Positions 24,979 to 34,191 are shown, counted from the stretch's first letter. The stretch is DNA of 64,000 nt from Nanobdellota archaeon (GCA_013329055.1 DUKY01000012.1:1-64000), one strand, 5' to 3'. Program-made: numbers and translations. Notes: generated by a model from the sequence alone, not told the origin.

Positions 24979-25418
24979 GAATATTCTCCGGAAAAATCAA
25001 ATTTAATTTTAGGATTTAAATAAAACATAGACTTATAATTACAAGCAGACCCTATAATAGCTCGTGATATAACCTGAGATGAAACAACATCACCAACAAT
25101 AAAATCCATGTTCCATCCAAAAAAATCCCCTTTTACTACAGATTTCGCAAGTAAGGGAGAGAATTTCGATTCAAAAGATTCAAAATTATTTCGATTAACA
25201 GAATCAAAAACAAAATCTTTATTTTTAATTAAAAAACCTGAAAAAGATTTTGTAAAAATTAAATCGCTCTGAATAGGATCATATTCACTAAATTTCTTTT
25301 CACCTAAAAAACCACCAAAAGAAACAACAAAGATAGAGATGCTTAAAATAATTACAATTACAATTGTGGCAACAACCCATGTCAAAGTTTCTCCAATTTG
25401 TCCACGACAATTATTCAT
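24972..25418 (-). CDS. Pilus-locus protein with class III-like N-terminus
   Basis: A 148-aa protein starting MNNCRGQIGETLTWVVATIVIVIIL, where RGQIGE before a hydrophobic helix fits the class III pattern. The outer part has a few cysteines near the end (GSACNYKS, EYSC). It overlaps both neighbours by seven to eight bases. It is probably a minor pilin; the exact role is unknown. Confidence 0.7.
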   Translation of the reverse strand: MNNCRGQIGETLTWVVATIVIVIILSISIFVVSFGGFLGEKKFSEYDPIQSDLIFTKSFSGFLIKNKDFVFDSVNRNNFESFESKFSPLLAKSVVKGDFFGWNMDFIVGDVVSSQVISRAIIGSACNYKSMFYLNPKIKFDFSGEYSC

Positions 25419-25947
25419 TTTTTTCTGTCTTCCTCACAACTGATAAAATTTTAATAATATATTCATGATTCTCTTTATCTAAAGTATAAAACATCCTATT
25501 CAAACAGATAGGAAGATTTTTTCCATCCATGTTGCAAAGGCTCCTCAAATTTACATTTCCAACAGAAATTTCATCAACAAATTCACCAAGTAAGTCTCCT
25601 TTTGTATCATCAAACTCATAAAATTGAACTAACGCAAAAAATTGATCATCCTGCCAATTTTGATAATCCTCAACATCAAAATTTAGTTTGCACCTCTTCA
25701 AAAAATCCTTTTCAAAATTTTCGTTTACATTATTATCTTCTAAAATATTTTCATTAATATAACCCCCTGAAGAAACACAATCTGCAATTTTATTTGACAA
25801 AATTCTTAATTCAGCATCTCTCACATCATACGGCTTGCCATAAAATGATGCAGCCATATAAGCAATTGCTCCTGCAACTAAAAATAGAATAAAAAACCAA
25901 TAAATAGAGATAATTTTATCCCCCCCACGACAGTTCAGTTTTTTCAT
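25411..25947 (-). CDS. Pilus-locus membrane-anchored protein
   Basis: A 178-aa protein with MKKLNCRGGDKIISIYWFFILFLVAGAIAYMAASFYG. The RGG plus acidic residue before one hydrophobic helix resembles the class III signals of neighbouring genes. The outer domain has cysteines in VSSG, KRCKL, LCNMDG and ICLNRM. It overlaps adjacent genes by four to eight bases. It is probably part of the same secretion or pilus assembly. Confidence 0.65.
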   Translation of the reverse strand: MKKLNCRGGDKIISIYWFFILFLVAGAIAYMAASFYGKPYDVRDAELRILSNKIADCVSSGGYINENILEDNNVNENFEKDFLKRCKLNFDVEDYQNWQDDQFFALVQFYEFDDTKGDLLGEFVDEISVGNVNLRSLCNMDGKNLPICLNRMFYTLDKENHEYIIKILSVVRKTEKNE

Positions 25948-26330
25948 TTTTTCTCTCCCACAGTTATTTCATAAAAATTAGTTTTTCCATCATTATAAAA
26001 ATATAAAGGACTCACATCAACGTCACTAAAAAAAGAATAAGAATAACCGCCCTTCTCATGTAATCTTACTGTCACGATATTTTTATCAATGCTAATAATT
26101 TTTCCGTCATAATTTTCATCAGCATTCTCTAAAACATCTTTAAGATTATATGTTATTTTCATTCCTGGCTTAGCCCCGTCAATAATTAATGCAATCTCTT
26201 TAGCCAATTTTTCTTCTAAAGGAGAAACATCAGCAGACTTAATCCCCAAAAATGCAATTAAGATTGAAAGAAATATTAAATTTAAAACAATAAAAATAAT
26301 ATTTTCAATTAAAATATTTCCCCTTTTCAT
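25944..26330 (-). CDS. Pilus-locus protein with class III-like N-terminus
   Basis: A 128-aa protein starting MKRGNILIENIIFIVLNLIFLSILIAFLG. A KRG motif at residues 2-4 is followed by N and a hydrophobic helix with E at the usual +5 region. The remaining domain looks beta-rich (ISIDKNIVTVRLHEKGGYSYSFF). Its stop overlaps the next start by four bases (ATGA type). It is probably a minor pilin. Confidence 0.68.
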   Translation of the reverse strand: MKRGNILIENIIFIVLNLIFLSILIAFLGIKSADVSPLEEKLAKEIALIIDGAKPGMKITYNLKDVLENADENYDGKIISIDKNIVTVRLHEKGGYSYSFFSDVDVSPLYFYNDGKTNFYEITVGEKK

Positions 26331-26396
26331 AAGGAATCAAATAAGAAATAATTAATAAATGTTTAGAAAATAAAATATAAACAATTCAAATATTAT

Positions 26397-26882
26397 TTAA
26401 TAATGACCAACTTGAAGAACAGCCCCGAAACCATAAATAACAGGAACCAAATTTGAACGTTCCATTATAGATTTTATTCTCAAATGACATCCTAAATTTT
26501 CAAAATCTCTTTGATTATTAACAAAAAACAAAAAACCATCTTTTGGCAAAAGAGGGTGCACAAATTCATAACGTTTTTTAACATCGCAACCAAAATAATT
26601 TGAAATATAATGCTCAAGATTCTTGCCATAATCAGTCTGAGCAAAATCATAAACAGAAAATTCATTAACGTCTAAACCATTTCTCAAAAGAACTTTTTCA
26701 AAATTAGAAAGAGCAATTCTAAAAAATTTAACTGCATTAGGATTTACATAAAGCCCGCAATCTGCAACTACATTATTTAACATTTTAGAATTAATTAAAT
26801 TAGAATTTGCCAAACTTTTAGATGAAAGATCCTTAAAAAACATTCGCTGTTTTATTTCTGATTTCATAAAAATATCTTCCAT
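26397..26882 (-). CDS. Hypothetical protein within the pilus locus
   Basis: A 161-aa protein without membrane segment or signal, unlike its neighbours. It contains CGLYVNPNAVKFFRIALSNFEKVLLRNGLDVNEF and ends VIYGFGAVLQVGHY. No family is recognised. Its place between pilin-like genes suggests a soluble accessory role. MKSEIKQ at codon 6 is an alternative start. Confidence 0.6.
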   Translation of the reverse strand: MEDIFMKSEIKQRMFFKDLSSKSLANSNLINSKMLNNVVADCGLYVNPNAVKFFRIALSNFEKVLLRNGLDVNEFSVYDFAQTDYGKNLEHYISNYFGCDVKKRYEFVHPLLPKDGFLFFVNNQRDFENLGCHLRIKSIMERSNLVPVIYGFGAVLQVGHY

Positions 26883-26914
26883 AAAATAAAATGAGAACCA
26901 GAGTTTATAAAATT

Positions 26915-27718
26915 TTATGCCTTCGTAAGATATTCAGAACAACTAAGATGATCATAATTTTCTTTTGTTTTTTCAAGGATTATAACTGGTAAATTTTCTA
27001 AATTTCCTGATTCATCATCTCCAAAAGACTCAATAATAAATCCCGGAGTTGTTACAAAAAACATTTTTGAAACAAATCCCTGTTTTCCCAGAGCCGTTAA
27101 AATAAAATATTGCTTTGTAAAATCAAATTTCAACGACAAATAATTCTTATCTAAATCCTCAATTTTATAAGTATTGTATAAATAATGCAACAATGTATCT
27201 GACCCATCAATTTTTGAATCTTTTAAATAATTATAAAATTTTGAATAAGATATATCTTGTTTTGACAAAGCCTCGTCAAATGCAACAATTGAACAAACAG
27301 AACAAAATTTTTGATTAGTAAAATCAAAACCTTTAGCATAATTTATTTTTCCTTCACCAAACATCCACCAGCAATCTTTCATCTCATCTACAATTGCTTT
27401 CATAGTATCATTTTCAATTTTTTCAGATTTTTGATTTATGTTTATATTAATAATATTTGTGGGGTTAAAATCTTTGCAATCTTCACCTCCGGAAATACAC
27501 ACATAATTAGTTTTGCAATCTAAATTCCCCACATCAAAATTAGAAGGAGATTGACCTTTTAACACAACAGAATTATGACAGATTTCTTTCTCGCTAATTT
27601 CACCTAAATTTAATCTAAATAATAAAAATAAAATCACAGCAAAGCTCGTAATTAAAATAATTAAACCAACAATCTGTTGAGTAGTTAATTCACCCCTTTT
27701 ATTAAAATTTTTTATCAT
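26915..27718 (-). CDS. Large class III signal peptide protein
   Basis: A 267-aa protein. The N-terminus NKRGELTTQQIVGLIILITSFAVILFLLFRL is a textbook class III signal (KRGE, then polar TTQQ and a hydrophobic helix). The outer domain has cysteines (EICHNS, LDCKTNYVC, EDCKDF, KDCWW, FCSVCS) and is larger than typical pilins, so it may be a tip or minor subunit. Its ATG overlaps the stop of the small gene upstream by three bases. Confidence 0.72.
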   Translation of the reverse strand: MIKNFNKRGELTTQQIVGLIILITSFAVILFLLFRLNLGEISEKEICHNSVVLKGQSPSNFDVGNLDCKTNYVCISGGEDCKDFNPTNIINININQKSEKIENDTMKAIVDEMKDCWWMFGEGKINYAKGFDFTNQKFCSVCSIVAFDEALSKQDISYSKFYNYLKDSKIDGSDTLLHYLYNTYKIEDLDKNYLSLKFDFTKQYFILTALGKQGFVSKMFFVTTPGFIIESFGDDESGNLENLPVIILEKTKENYDHLSCSEYLTKA

Positions 27719-27819
27719 CCTATAACTCCCAAAGAACTTAATATTTTATAAATCCCAACTAAAGCAATCCCAAAAAAAACAATCCAAAGTAAATATTTAA
27801 TTACATCTTCAAGATTCAT
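27715..27819 (-). CDS. Small one-helix membrane protein of the pilus locus
   Basis: A 34-aa protein, MNLEDVIKYLLWIVFFGIAL then VGIYKILSSLGVIG. Its start overlaps the stop of the upstream gene (ATGA at 27816-27819) and its TGA overlaps the ATG of the downstream gene. Overlaps at both ends, fitting the locus-wide pattern, argue that it is translated. It is a single membrane helix with an acidic start and is probably a small accessory subunit. Confidence 0.65.
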   Translation of the reverse strand: MNLEDVIKYLLWIVFFGIALVGIYKILSSLGVIG

Positions 27820-28298
27820 TTTAAAATTTTATCCTCAATTTTAATTATTATCGGGGGTTCATCTATTTTAATAAATTCTCCTTTTACAATAAAAGAATTT
27901 TCATTATTCATGCAAATTCCTTTTTCATCACAATTTTCTTTTAATTTCTCTCTTTGACTTTTTGTAAATGGAAGATTTGATAATCCTTTGCTAATTAAAC
28001 CAACATCATCGCAAATACAAATACAACTTTTATAACCCAGATTTGAACAGGACAAAGGCATTTCATTAGACCATGAAACAATCACCCATCCTTCAGGATT
28101 ATAAACCTCAACAGATTGACTTCCCAGATTAATTTCATCCATTAAAAATTCTAAAGAAGATTTTGCAAACTCCAGCTTTTTTGAATCTTGACCTGAAAAA
28201 TATAATGCGGTTAAAAAATATATTAAAAAACTAATACTAATCAAAGCTAAAAGAATTTTTAATGTTTCTTCAGCAAGTAAAAAACCTCTGTTATTCAT
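27816..28298 (-). CDS. Class III-like signal peptide protein of the pilus locus
   Basis: A 160-aa protein beginning MNNRGFLLAEETLKILLALISISFLIYFLTALYF; NRGFLLAEE before a hydrophobic helix fits the local set. The outer domain contains a cysteine-rich loop (LSCSNLGYKSCICICDDVG) and another pair near 130. It overlaps the 34-aa gene by four bases. It is probably a minor pilin. Confidence 0.7.
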   Translation of the reverse strand: MNNRGFLLAEETLKILLALISISFLIYFLTALYFSGQDSKKLEFAKSSLEFLMDEINLGSQSVEVYNPEGWVIVSWSNEMPLSCSNLGYKSCICICDDVGLISKGLSNLPFTKSQREKLKENCDEKGICMNNENSFIVKGEFIKIDEPPIIIKIEDKILK

Positions 28299-28299
28299 T

Positions 28300-28608
28300 T
28301 TATTTCAAAATACACCGATTATTTAAAGACCAAGGATCATATTTACAATTTCCCAAATTTAAACACTCTTTTTCAAAACAAATAATCCCGCAATCTTTGC
28401 AAGACTTAATAGAAACATCTTCTGCAACTTCCTGTTCATCTTCCAATTGAACGGGATTATCAATTTTATCCGGTGAAACATCAGGGATAAGGTTATTAAA
28501 AAAATCTAAAATTGATCCGCTAAAAAATAAATAAAGCCCGATAATAACCGAAGCAACAACTAAAACACCAAGAATAATTTTAATTAATTGATTAATAGCA
28601 ATCTCCAC
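28300..28608 (-). CDS. Pilus-locus membrane protein with cysteine-rich tail
   Basis: A 102-aa protein from a GTG start at 28608 (VEIAINQLIKIILGVLVVAS...), which directly follows the upstream stop codon at 28610-28612. The longer frame to 28644 would overlap the true upstream gene in another frame. One membrane helix is followed by an acidic linker and a C-terminal cysteine cluster (SCKDCGIICFEKECLNLGNC). Minor pilin or assembly factor. Confidence 0.65.
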   Translation of the reverse strand: MEIAINQLIKIILGVLVVASVIIGLYLFFSGSILDFFNNLIPDVSPDKIDNPVQLEDEQEVAEDVSIKSCKDCGIICFEKECLNLGNCKYDPWSLNNRCILK

Positions 28609-28609
28609 A

Positions 28610-28771
28610 TTAAAAACCCCCAAATAAATCCTTAATTTTATCAATTAAAATTATACCTTTCCCCTTCAAAACAAAAATCGAAATCATAACTATCGCTAAA
28701 ACAGCAAGAGCAATCAAAACCCAAGGCAAATATTCTGTAGCAATCCCCCTCTTCCAAAACCCCTTTTCCAT
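28610..28771 (-). CDS. Small class III signal peptide protein
   Basis: A 53-aa protein, MEKGFWKRGIATEYLPWVLI then ALAVLAIVMISIFVLKGKGI and a short amphipathic tail ending LFGGF. KRGIATEY before a hydrophobic helix is a classic class III signal layout. It overlaps the reading frame 28641-28823 (another frame, cysteine- and phenylalanine-rich), which I reject as a shadow. Its stop is followed at once by the GTG of the next gene. Confidence 0.72.
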   Translation of the reverse strand: MEKGFWKRGIATEYLPWVLIALAVLAIVMISIFVLKGKGIILIDKIKDLFGGF

Positions 28772-28826
28772 AAGCTAAAATATCAAATAGAATTAATAAA
28801 GTCTTTGATTTTACAAAAACCAATCC

Positions 28827-30980
28827 CTAAACCAAATTATTCATAACAACAATCGTCAGGAAAGATAAAACCAATGTTGAAAAAAATGCAGCAATCAAAT
28901 AAAGGAATACACCTTTCTTAAGATTAATACCAGTTTTATTCGTTTTTTCTAATTTATCTTCCCCGGAATCAACTGTAACCAAAGTACCGGTTAAGATAAA
29001 AATAATTTGAATTAAATAAATACCAATAGAAATTTGTAAATAATAAGGAGGAATCATATTCGTTAAATCAAAAATTGTCAAGATCGTTGCAAAATTCATA
29101 ACTCCCCCTGATCCTGCAGATAATTCATTTAAATCTAATTTATTTAATATCCCCGTAATCATCGCAGCTAAACCCACAACAATACCGGAAAGTAATGGAG
29201 CTAAAAAAGTCATATTACTTTTCATATCTGAAACAATTTCAGCCAATAAATCTCTAAGCCTATAATTAATTTTTTGAATATTTTTTACATATGTCGAAAT
29301 ACTCATTAAACTAATAGCCGCGATTTTTAATCCTTTTTTTGCAGACTCAACTAAAACCCTCATGCTCGTTGCAATTAAATCAGAAGGATAATCTACCAAA
29401 ACACCATTACGAGGATCAAAAATTGCTTTCTCAACACCCATACCCATTTGCTGAATATTATAATTAACTTTTCTAAAAAAATCTTCAGTGATTAAACCCT
29501 TGGAAGAATTCGCAACACGCCCGAAAACTAATTCCGGAGGAAGACCATCACCAATACGATTACCCAATAAAAATAAAGAATTATTAAATTCACTTTCAAG
29601 TTGATGAGTTTTTTCTCTTTCAACCATCAAATCATGAGTTTTACTTTTATAAACAAGTGAAAAAAACAAAGCAAACCCTAAAGGAAAAAACATACTAAGG
29701 AATAATGCACCAATACCAAAAGGACCGGTAATCCCTGAATCAGATTGTTTAAAATCAAATATTTTTTCATCCCCAAAAAAACTCCAACCGATTTCACTAA
29801 AAGTATAATCTCTTTGCAAATCAAGCATTTCTGGAATTGCAGTATACTGGAAAATTAAAGGTAATGACCCTAAAATAAAAAAAGGCAAGCATATCAGGAA
29901 TGCAGTTAAATAATACTTATTACTTTTATATTGAGGATATAAACGATTTCTTTCAAGTAAACTTGCCTCCCCATAACCTCCTGGTCTTAAAAGTAAAATT
30001 TTATCTGTCAAATAAAAAACTAAAAAAGGAATAATCAAATTAAACAAAATAAAAACATGAATCCATTTAATGTATTCACCAATCATCGCAGAAACTAACG
30101 GCAAAAGTGCAAGACCCAAAGTAGGAAGCACAACACCAAGCATATAAATATTTGTTAAAGGGCTTCGAACATTGTGTGAAAATTTAAGCATCTTATCATA
30201 AACCCCGTCCAAAATTACTTCCAAAGCTTTTTCGAGAGTACTAATTCTTCGACTATTATCAGGTTCATATAAACTGCTTTCAATTAAATGAAATGCCTCA
30301 ATAAATTCAGTTGAATAATCTTCCCAAATAGTTAAATAATTATCTAAACTTTCTTTAATTGTAGAAAATTTACCGATGGAAACATCATAAAAGATTTTTT
30401 TAAAATCAAGGGATAACGGATACTGCAAATGTTGCGACGCAAAAGAGATTGCTTTTTCTAAGTTAGGAGTATGTCTCATATAAATCACAACATATAAAAT
30501 TGCAGGAACCATTTGGCTTGACGCTTTTAATCTCCATTTAGCAGCCAATCTCGAAGGATAACCTTGAATAAAATAAAAAGAAAAAACAGAGAGGACAACA
30601 ATTAAAAAAAAGAATAAATAAGGAAAATTACCTTCTTCACTAAGTAATGTAAATGCAATTGAAAGCAACAACCCAAAAAACAAAACACCAAGAAAAGCCA
30701 TAATACTCAAAGTCAAAGCTTGCCCTGCTTCAACCCCAAGATGAGCAATCTCTAAATCACGTTCAATTTTCTTTTTATCTTTATCTGCAACCTTTAAACG
30801 AATAAAATTACCTAAACTATTGCATAATTTTTCATACCTTGAAAACTCCGGAGACATCTCCTCTTTAAACTGAACATATTCACGACTATAATTTGTTTTA
30901 TCAAAATTAGTTTCTTTAATCTGCTCCTCAATTCTTGCCCCATGCTTTTTTAAAATATCTCTAACATCTTTTGACGTCAT
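28827..30980 (-). CDS. Type IV pilus platform protein, double TadC/GspF-like
   Basis: The 717-aa inner-membrane platform protein around which archaeal pili assemble. It holds two T2SSF-type regions: an N-terminal one (about residues 80-330, with helices such as ILGVLFFGLLLSIAFTLL and the cytoplasmic MRHTPNLEKAISFASQHL) and a C-terminal one (about 370-717, with GNRIGDGLPPELVFGRVANSSKG). The duplicated layout is seen in archaeal pilus systems. The start has a strong Shine-Dalgarno (GAGGTG at 30985-30990). It follows the ATPase gene on the same strand. Confidence 0.88.
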   Translation of the reverse strand: MTSKDVRDILKKHGARIEEQIKETNFDKTNYSREYVQFKEEMSPEFSRYEKLCNSLGNFIRLKVADKDKKKIERDLEIAHLGVEAGQALTLSIMAFLGVLFFGLLLSIAFTLLSEEGNFPYLFFFLIVVLSVFSFYFIQGYPSRLAAKWRLKASSQMVPAILYVVIYMRHTPNLEKAISFASQHLQYPLSLDFKKIFYDVSIGKFSTIKESLDNYLTIWEDYSTEFIEAFHLIESSLYEPDNSRRISTLEKALEVILDGVYDKMLKFSHNVRSPLTNIYMLGVVLPTLGLALLPLVSAMIGEYIKWIHVFILFNLIIPFLVFYLTDKILLLRPGGYGEASLLERNRLYPQYKSNKYYLTAFLICLPFFILGSLPLIFQYTAIPEMLDLQRDYTFSEIGWSFFGDEKIFDFKQSDSGITGPFGIGALFLSMFFPLGFALFFSLVYKSKTHDLMVEREKTHQLESEFNNSLFLLGNRIGDGLPPELVFGRVANSSKGLITEDFFRKVNYNIQQMGMGVEKAIFDPRNGVLVDYPSDLIATSMRVLVESAKKGLKIAAISLMSISTYVKNIQKINYRLRDLLAEIVSDMKSNMTFLAPLLSGIVVGLAAMITGILNKLDLNELSAGSGGVMNFATILTIFDLTNMIPPYYLQISIGIYLIQIIFILTGTLVTVDSGEDKLEKTNKTGINLKKGVFLYLIAAFFSTLVLSFLTIVVMNNLV

Positions 30981-30984
30981 TTTT

Positions 30985-30991
30985 CACCTCT
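30985..30991 (-). promoter_or_regulatory. Shine-Dalgarno site of the platform gene
   Basis: The minus strand reads AGAGGTG four bases before ATG at 30980. It shows that genes inside operons of this genome use strong ribosome binding sites, unlike the TATA-led first genes. Confidence 0.65.
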
Positions 30992-31038
30992 AAATAATAA
31001 TTAATCAAAGAAAAAATAATTAATAAATGTTTATAAAA

Positions 31039-33327
31039 TTAAATCATCTTTTTCTTAATCTTATTATTCAGCCATTTTTGCCATTCAGGAAAAACCCTTT
31101 CACTTACAGGCAACCCAATTTCTTGATGAACCTCGTCAGAAATTTTATGAAATGCATGATTAGACAAAGTATTAAATTCTGCTTCTAAAAGTTCATTATT
31201 TCCTGTTAGTTGAGAAATCCTTACAACTTCATTTTTAATTTTAGCACGAAGTAAAATATTATCATAAACAGCATCCCAATTACCAGCCCAACCCTTAACA
31301 TTTGACGCAATATCTTTTATGATCTCGCTATCACCATTAATTAAATCATCAGTTGCTTCAAGCTCATCTTTTTCAACATTATATTTTACTAAATCAACAA
31401 AACCTTTTTCTCTTAAAGGATCTTCTTTCCAATGTTTTCTTACTTCTGTAATTTGTTTTAATCTTCTCCACGAATGTAAACCGTCAGGAGTCTTAACAGG
31501 ATTTGCAATAGCAATAATATCAGTAGCCTTAAAACTAGTCGCAGGAACTTCTAAATCATTAACAACTCTATCAAAAACCCCATAAGCAGATGCACCATGA
31601 ATTGTACCCGCAACAACATTTGCAAGTGCACCGACCCTCATCGCTTCATACAACGCTTTTGCTTCAGAACTTCTTACTTCACCGATAATTAAACAACTAT
31701 CACCCAACCTTAAACTAGTCCTAATACCATCATCAGCAGAAACTTCAGTCGTTGATTTTAACAACGCAGAACGAACCTTCATACTCAGAATATCATATTT
31801 TAATTTTCTTAAACTCTCAATCGGCAATTCCAATGAATCTTCCAAAACAATAATTCTATATCGAGGGATAATCTCAAGCATTAAACTGCCGAGTAAAGAA
31901 GTTTTACCAGAACTCCTTGTACCAGCAACAAGTAAAGTCCTTGAACCATCAACTAAAAAACTTAAAAGACCTGCAGAAAAAGGATTCAACATTTTATGTT
32001 TAATAAATAACGGCAAAGTCCATGGAGAATCTCTATGCCTTCTTATCGAATATGCCAAACCATCAGGAGATAATGGTCTTTGAATAATCGCAATTCTTGC
32101 CCTGTTTTTACCAATAGTTAATTGAGTATCTAAAACAGGATTAGCTTCATCTAAAGGTCTGCCGGAAATCATTCTAAACTTCGCAGCCCATGAATCAACA
32201 TCTTCAGAACTAGGCAAAATATTTGTTGAACATTCATCATATTCCTGATGCCTTAAAAAAATATTCGTCATCGGAATTGGAGCATTTAATGCAATATCCT
32301 GCAATTTTTCATCCTGCAATAATATTTCAATTAAGCCAAAACCAATAGTATGTCTCACAAGAATTGTAGCAAGAGTGTTTAATTCTTTATAACTCAAATT
32401 TGTATTCTGACTTTGAGCTAAATCACGCAATAAATCTTTAGAGATATTAAAAAAAACCTGCCTGGTTCTTTCAGGATCAGTAAATTCTTCTGCCCGAGGC
32501 TGATGCTCAATCAAAACTCCTCTTGCAAGATTTAATAATCTATTCAAATCCTCACTTAATGAATGTTCAGGAGGATTTAAATGATAAATTAATTTTGCTT
32601 CATCTTTTACTTTTAAAATTGTAACAATAGATTCATCGTAATCCTCTTGAGAAATTTTATATTGATCAATAATTTCAGCATCATGAGGTAAATCCGTAAC
32701 TAACCTCGTAAAAGTAAAATTCGGAATAACATCTGGCTTAAAGATTTTATTATAGATTTCTCGGTCTCCTTTAATATATCCCTCCAGATAAGGCAAAGCC
32801 ACTTCAATTAATTTTAATTTGCCAAATAGAGAGAAGATTTTTTCTAAAAAATAAATATAACTCTCCTGATCAAAACGATAAACAGGTTCAATTTTCTCAA
32901 GAAAAATTCTTTCCTGAAGAATAATCTTTTTTAATTCAATATAAGAAGAAACAGGATCAGACTTTAACAAAAAAAGAAAAGAAAATAATTCATTATACCT
33001 TTTTGAAAAAAGATGCTCGGCATTAAGAATTAATTTTTCCTGGGATAAAATTTTTTCTTGCTTAATTAAATAAACATAAAGATTTGCCAATTCTAAAAGA
33101 ATAGAAGTTTCATTAAAATCATAATTATAATTTTTTTGTTGAACCAGCACAATTCTTGAAACATTTGGATTTTCAATTAAAACATCTATTGTTCTTTCAA
33201 GAACTTCAGGATATTCGGCAAAACTTGGAACATAAGGAGCTCCAAGATAATTAATATATAAAACATCTTCACCGGATTGCCTTTTAACTTCATATGCATA
33301 CAGTTTTGATCCCTCTTTAAATTCCAT
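31039..33327 (-). CDS. Type IV pilus/secretion ATPase (TadA/GspE-like)
   Basis: The 762-aa motor ATPase of the pilus locus. Walker A is GTRSSGKT at residues 469-476, Walker B LIIGEVR at 546-552 and the His box GTIHGAS at 574-580. The Asp-box region has VLEDSLELP near 494. The N-terminal 300 residues are helical and less conserved. It powers pilin insertion through the platform protein encoded directly downstream. It is probably the first gene of the main transcript; a weak TATA-like GATATAAAG lies near 33400. Confidence 0.9.
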   Translation of the reverse strand: MEFKEGSKLYAYEVKRQSGEDVLYINYLGAPYVPSFAEYPEVLERTIDVLIENPNVSRIVLVQQKNYNYDFNETSILLELANLYVYLIKQEKILSQEKLILNAEHLFSKRYNELFSFLFLLKSDPVSSYIELKKIILQERIFLEKIEPVYRFDQESYIYFLEKIFSLFGKLKLIEVALPYLEGYIKGDREIYNKIFKPDVIPNFTFTRLVTDLPHDAEIIDQYKISQEDYDESIVTILKVKDEAKLIYHLNPPEHSLSEDLNRLLNLARGVLIEHQPRAEEFTDPERTRQVFFNISKDLLRDLAQSQNTNLSYKELNTLATILVRHTIGFGLIEILLQDEKLQDIALNAPIPMTNIFLRHQEYDECSTNILPSSEDVDSWAAKFRMISGRPLDEANPVLDTQLTIGKNRARIAIIQRPLSPDGLAYSIRRHRDSPWTLPLFIKHKMLNPFSAGLLSFLVDGSRTLLVAGTRSSGKTSLLGSLMLEIIPRYRIIVLEDSLELPIESLRKLKYDILSMKVRSALLKSTTEVSADDGIRTSLRLGDSCLIIGEVRSSEAKALYEAMRVGALANVVAGTIHGASAYGVFDRVVNDLEVPATSFKATDIIAIANPVKTPDGLHSWRRLKQITEVRKHWKEDPLREKGFVDLVKYNVEKDELEATDDLINGDSEIIKDIASNVKGWAGNWDAVYDNILLRAKIKNEVVRISQLTGNNELLEAEFNTLSNHAFHKISDEVHQEIGLPVSERVFPEWQKWLNNKIKKKMI

Positions 33328-33457
33328 TTTTTGTTTTTTGTTTAGTTTATCTCGTTAGTGGTTAAATGGAATTTTTAGGAAATCTAAAAGATTTACTTTA
33401 TATCCCATAATAATCTTAAAAAGAGAAAAGAAGTTTTTAATTTTTTATGTTATTAAA

Positions 33458-33780
33458 GTTTTGTCCGAAATTTTTGATTCTGTGACATTCTAGAAGGATT
33501 ATAGAAATGCCACCATTCAATGATTCAAGGAGGGTCAAAAAATTGTTTTTAACAATTAAGATTTAACAGCTAAAAGGCAAATCATTATTTTAATAATGAT
33601 TTTGGGGCGAGTAATTTCGTGGTAGAAACAATAATCCACAAAGTTTCGTGCGAGATTACGAGAAAGTTGGGCATTAAATTCAAACAAAGAAATTCAAGGG
33701 GATAGTTAAATCTTAAAAACAATTTTCTAAAGGAACCAAGGGGTTCACAAGGAAGTTAAAAAAATAATTTCAGACAACAC
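33458..33780. mobile_element. Structured multi-hairpin element R6
   Basis: About 323 bp between the ATPase promoter and the next divergent gene, with no coding frame. The ends are inverted: GTTTTGTCCGAAATTTTT at the left and the complement of GTGTTGTCTGAAATTATT at the right. An inner helix AAGATTTAAC/GTTAAATCTT encloses a hairpin starting TAAAAGGCAAAT and ending ATTTTGGGGCGA. It also encloses the TGGTA-loop hairpin GTAATTTCG/CGAGATTAC (33611-33659). A segment ATTCAATGATTCAAGGAGGGTC resembles a module of R1 and R4. No target duplication is seen. Confidence 0.8.
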
Positions 33781-33825
33781 AATTTTTACGGAAACAAATT
33801 TAAACTTAATTTATTTAATCAACAT

Positions 33826-34158
33826 ATGGATGGAACAGAATATAACCAAACAGGACAAGAATTCGAAGAGATTTTAATTAAATTAAGAGACCTTGAAGAA
33901 AAGCAAAGGTTAACCAAAGATAGACTTCTATTAATCAGCCAAAATCTGTTAGAAATAAAAGAAAAAAGCATACAAGACATATTGGGAATAAAAAAAGACC
34001 TGCAAATAATGAAACAAAATATGAATAGATTAATGAATTTTATTGAAACAGCCTCAAGCGAATTTTCAAAATTTGCAAAAAAAGAAGACTTAGAGATACT
34101 ATCAAAACAAGCAAAAATGTTTCAACCCCTAAAATTAGAAAAATCGACCAAACAATAA
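33826..34158 (+). CDS. Coiled-coil protein
   Basis: A 110-aa, highly charged helical protein with heptad-like leucines and isoleucines (FEEILIKLRDLEEKQRLTKDRLLLISQNLLEIKEK). No domain is known. It sits 33 bp before the low-complexity coiled-coil gene at 34192, which also has a coiled-coil half, so the two proteins may interact. The function is unknown. Confidence 0.7.
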   Translation: MDGTEYNQTGQEFEEILIKLRDLEEKQRLTKDRLLLISQNLLEIKEKSIQDILGIKKDLQIMKQNMNRLMNFIETASSEFSKFAKKEDLEILSKQAKMFQPLKLEKSTKQ

Positions 34159-34191
34159 TTTTTATAAAGAATCTTATTCTACATTATAGTT

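Noticed and set aside
28641..28823. A 60-codon frame in the pilus locus
   Set aside because: It overlaps the better-supported 53-aa gene with a KRG class III signal in another frame and has an unlikely composition.
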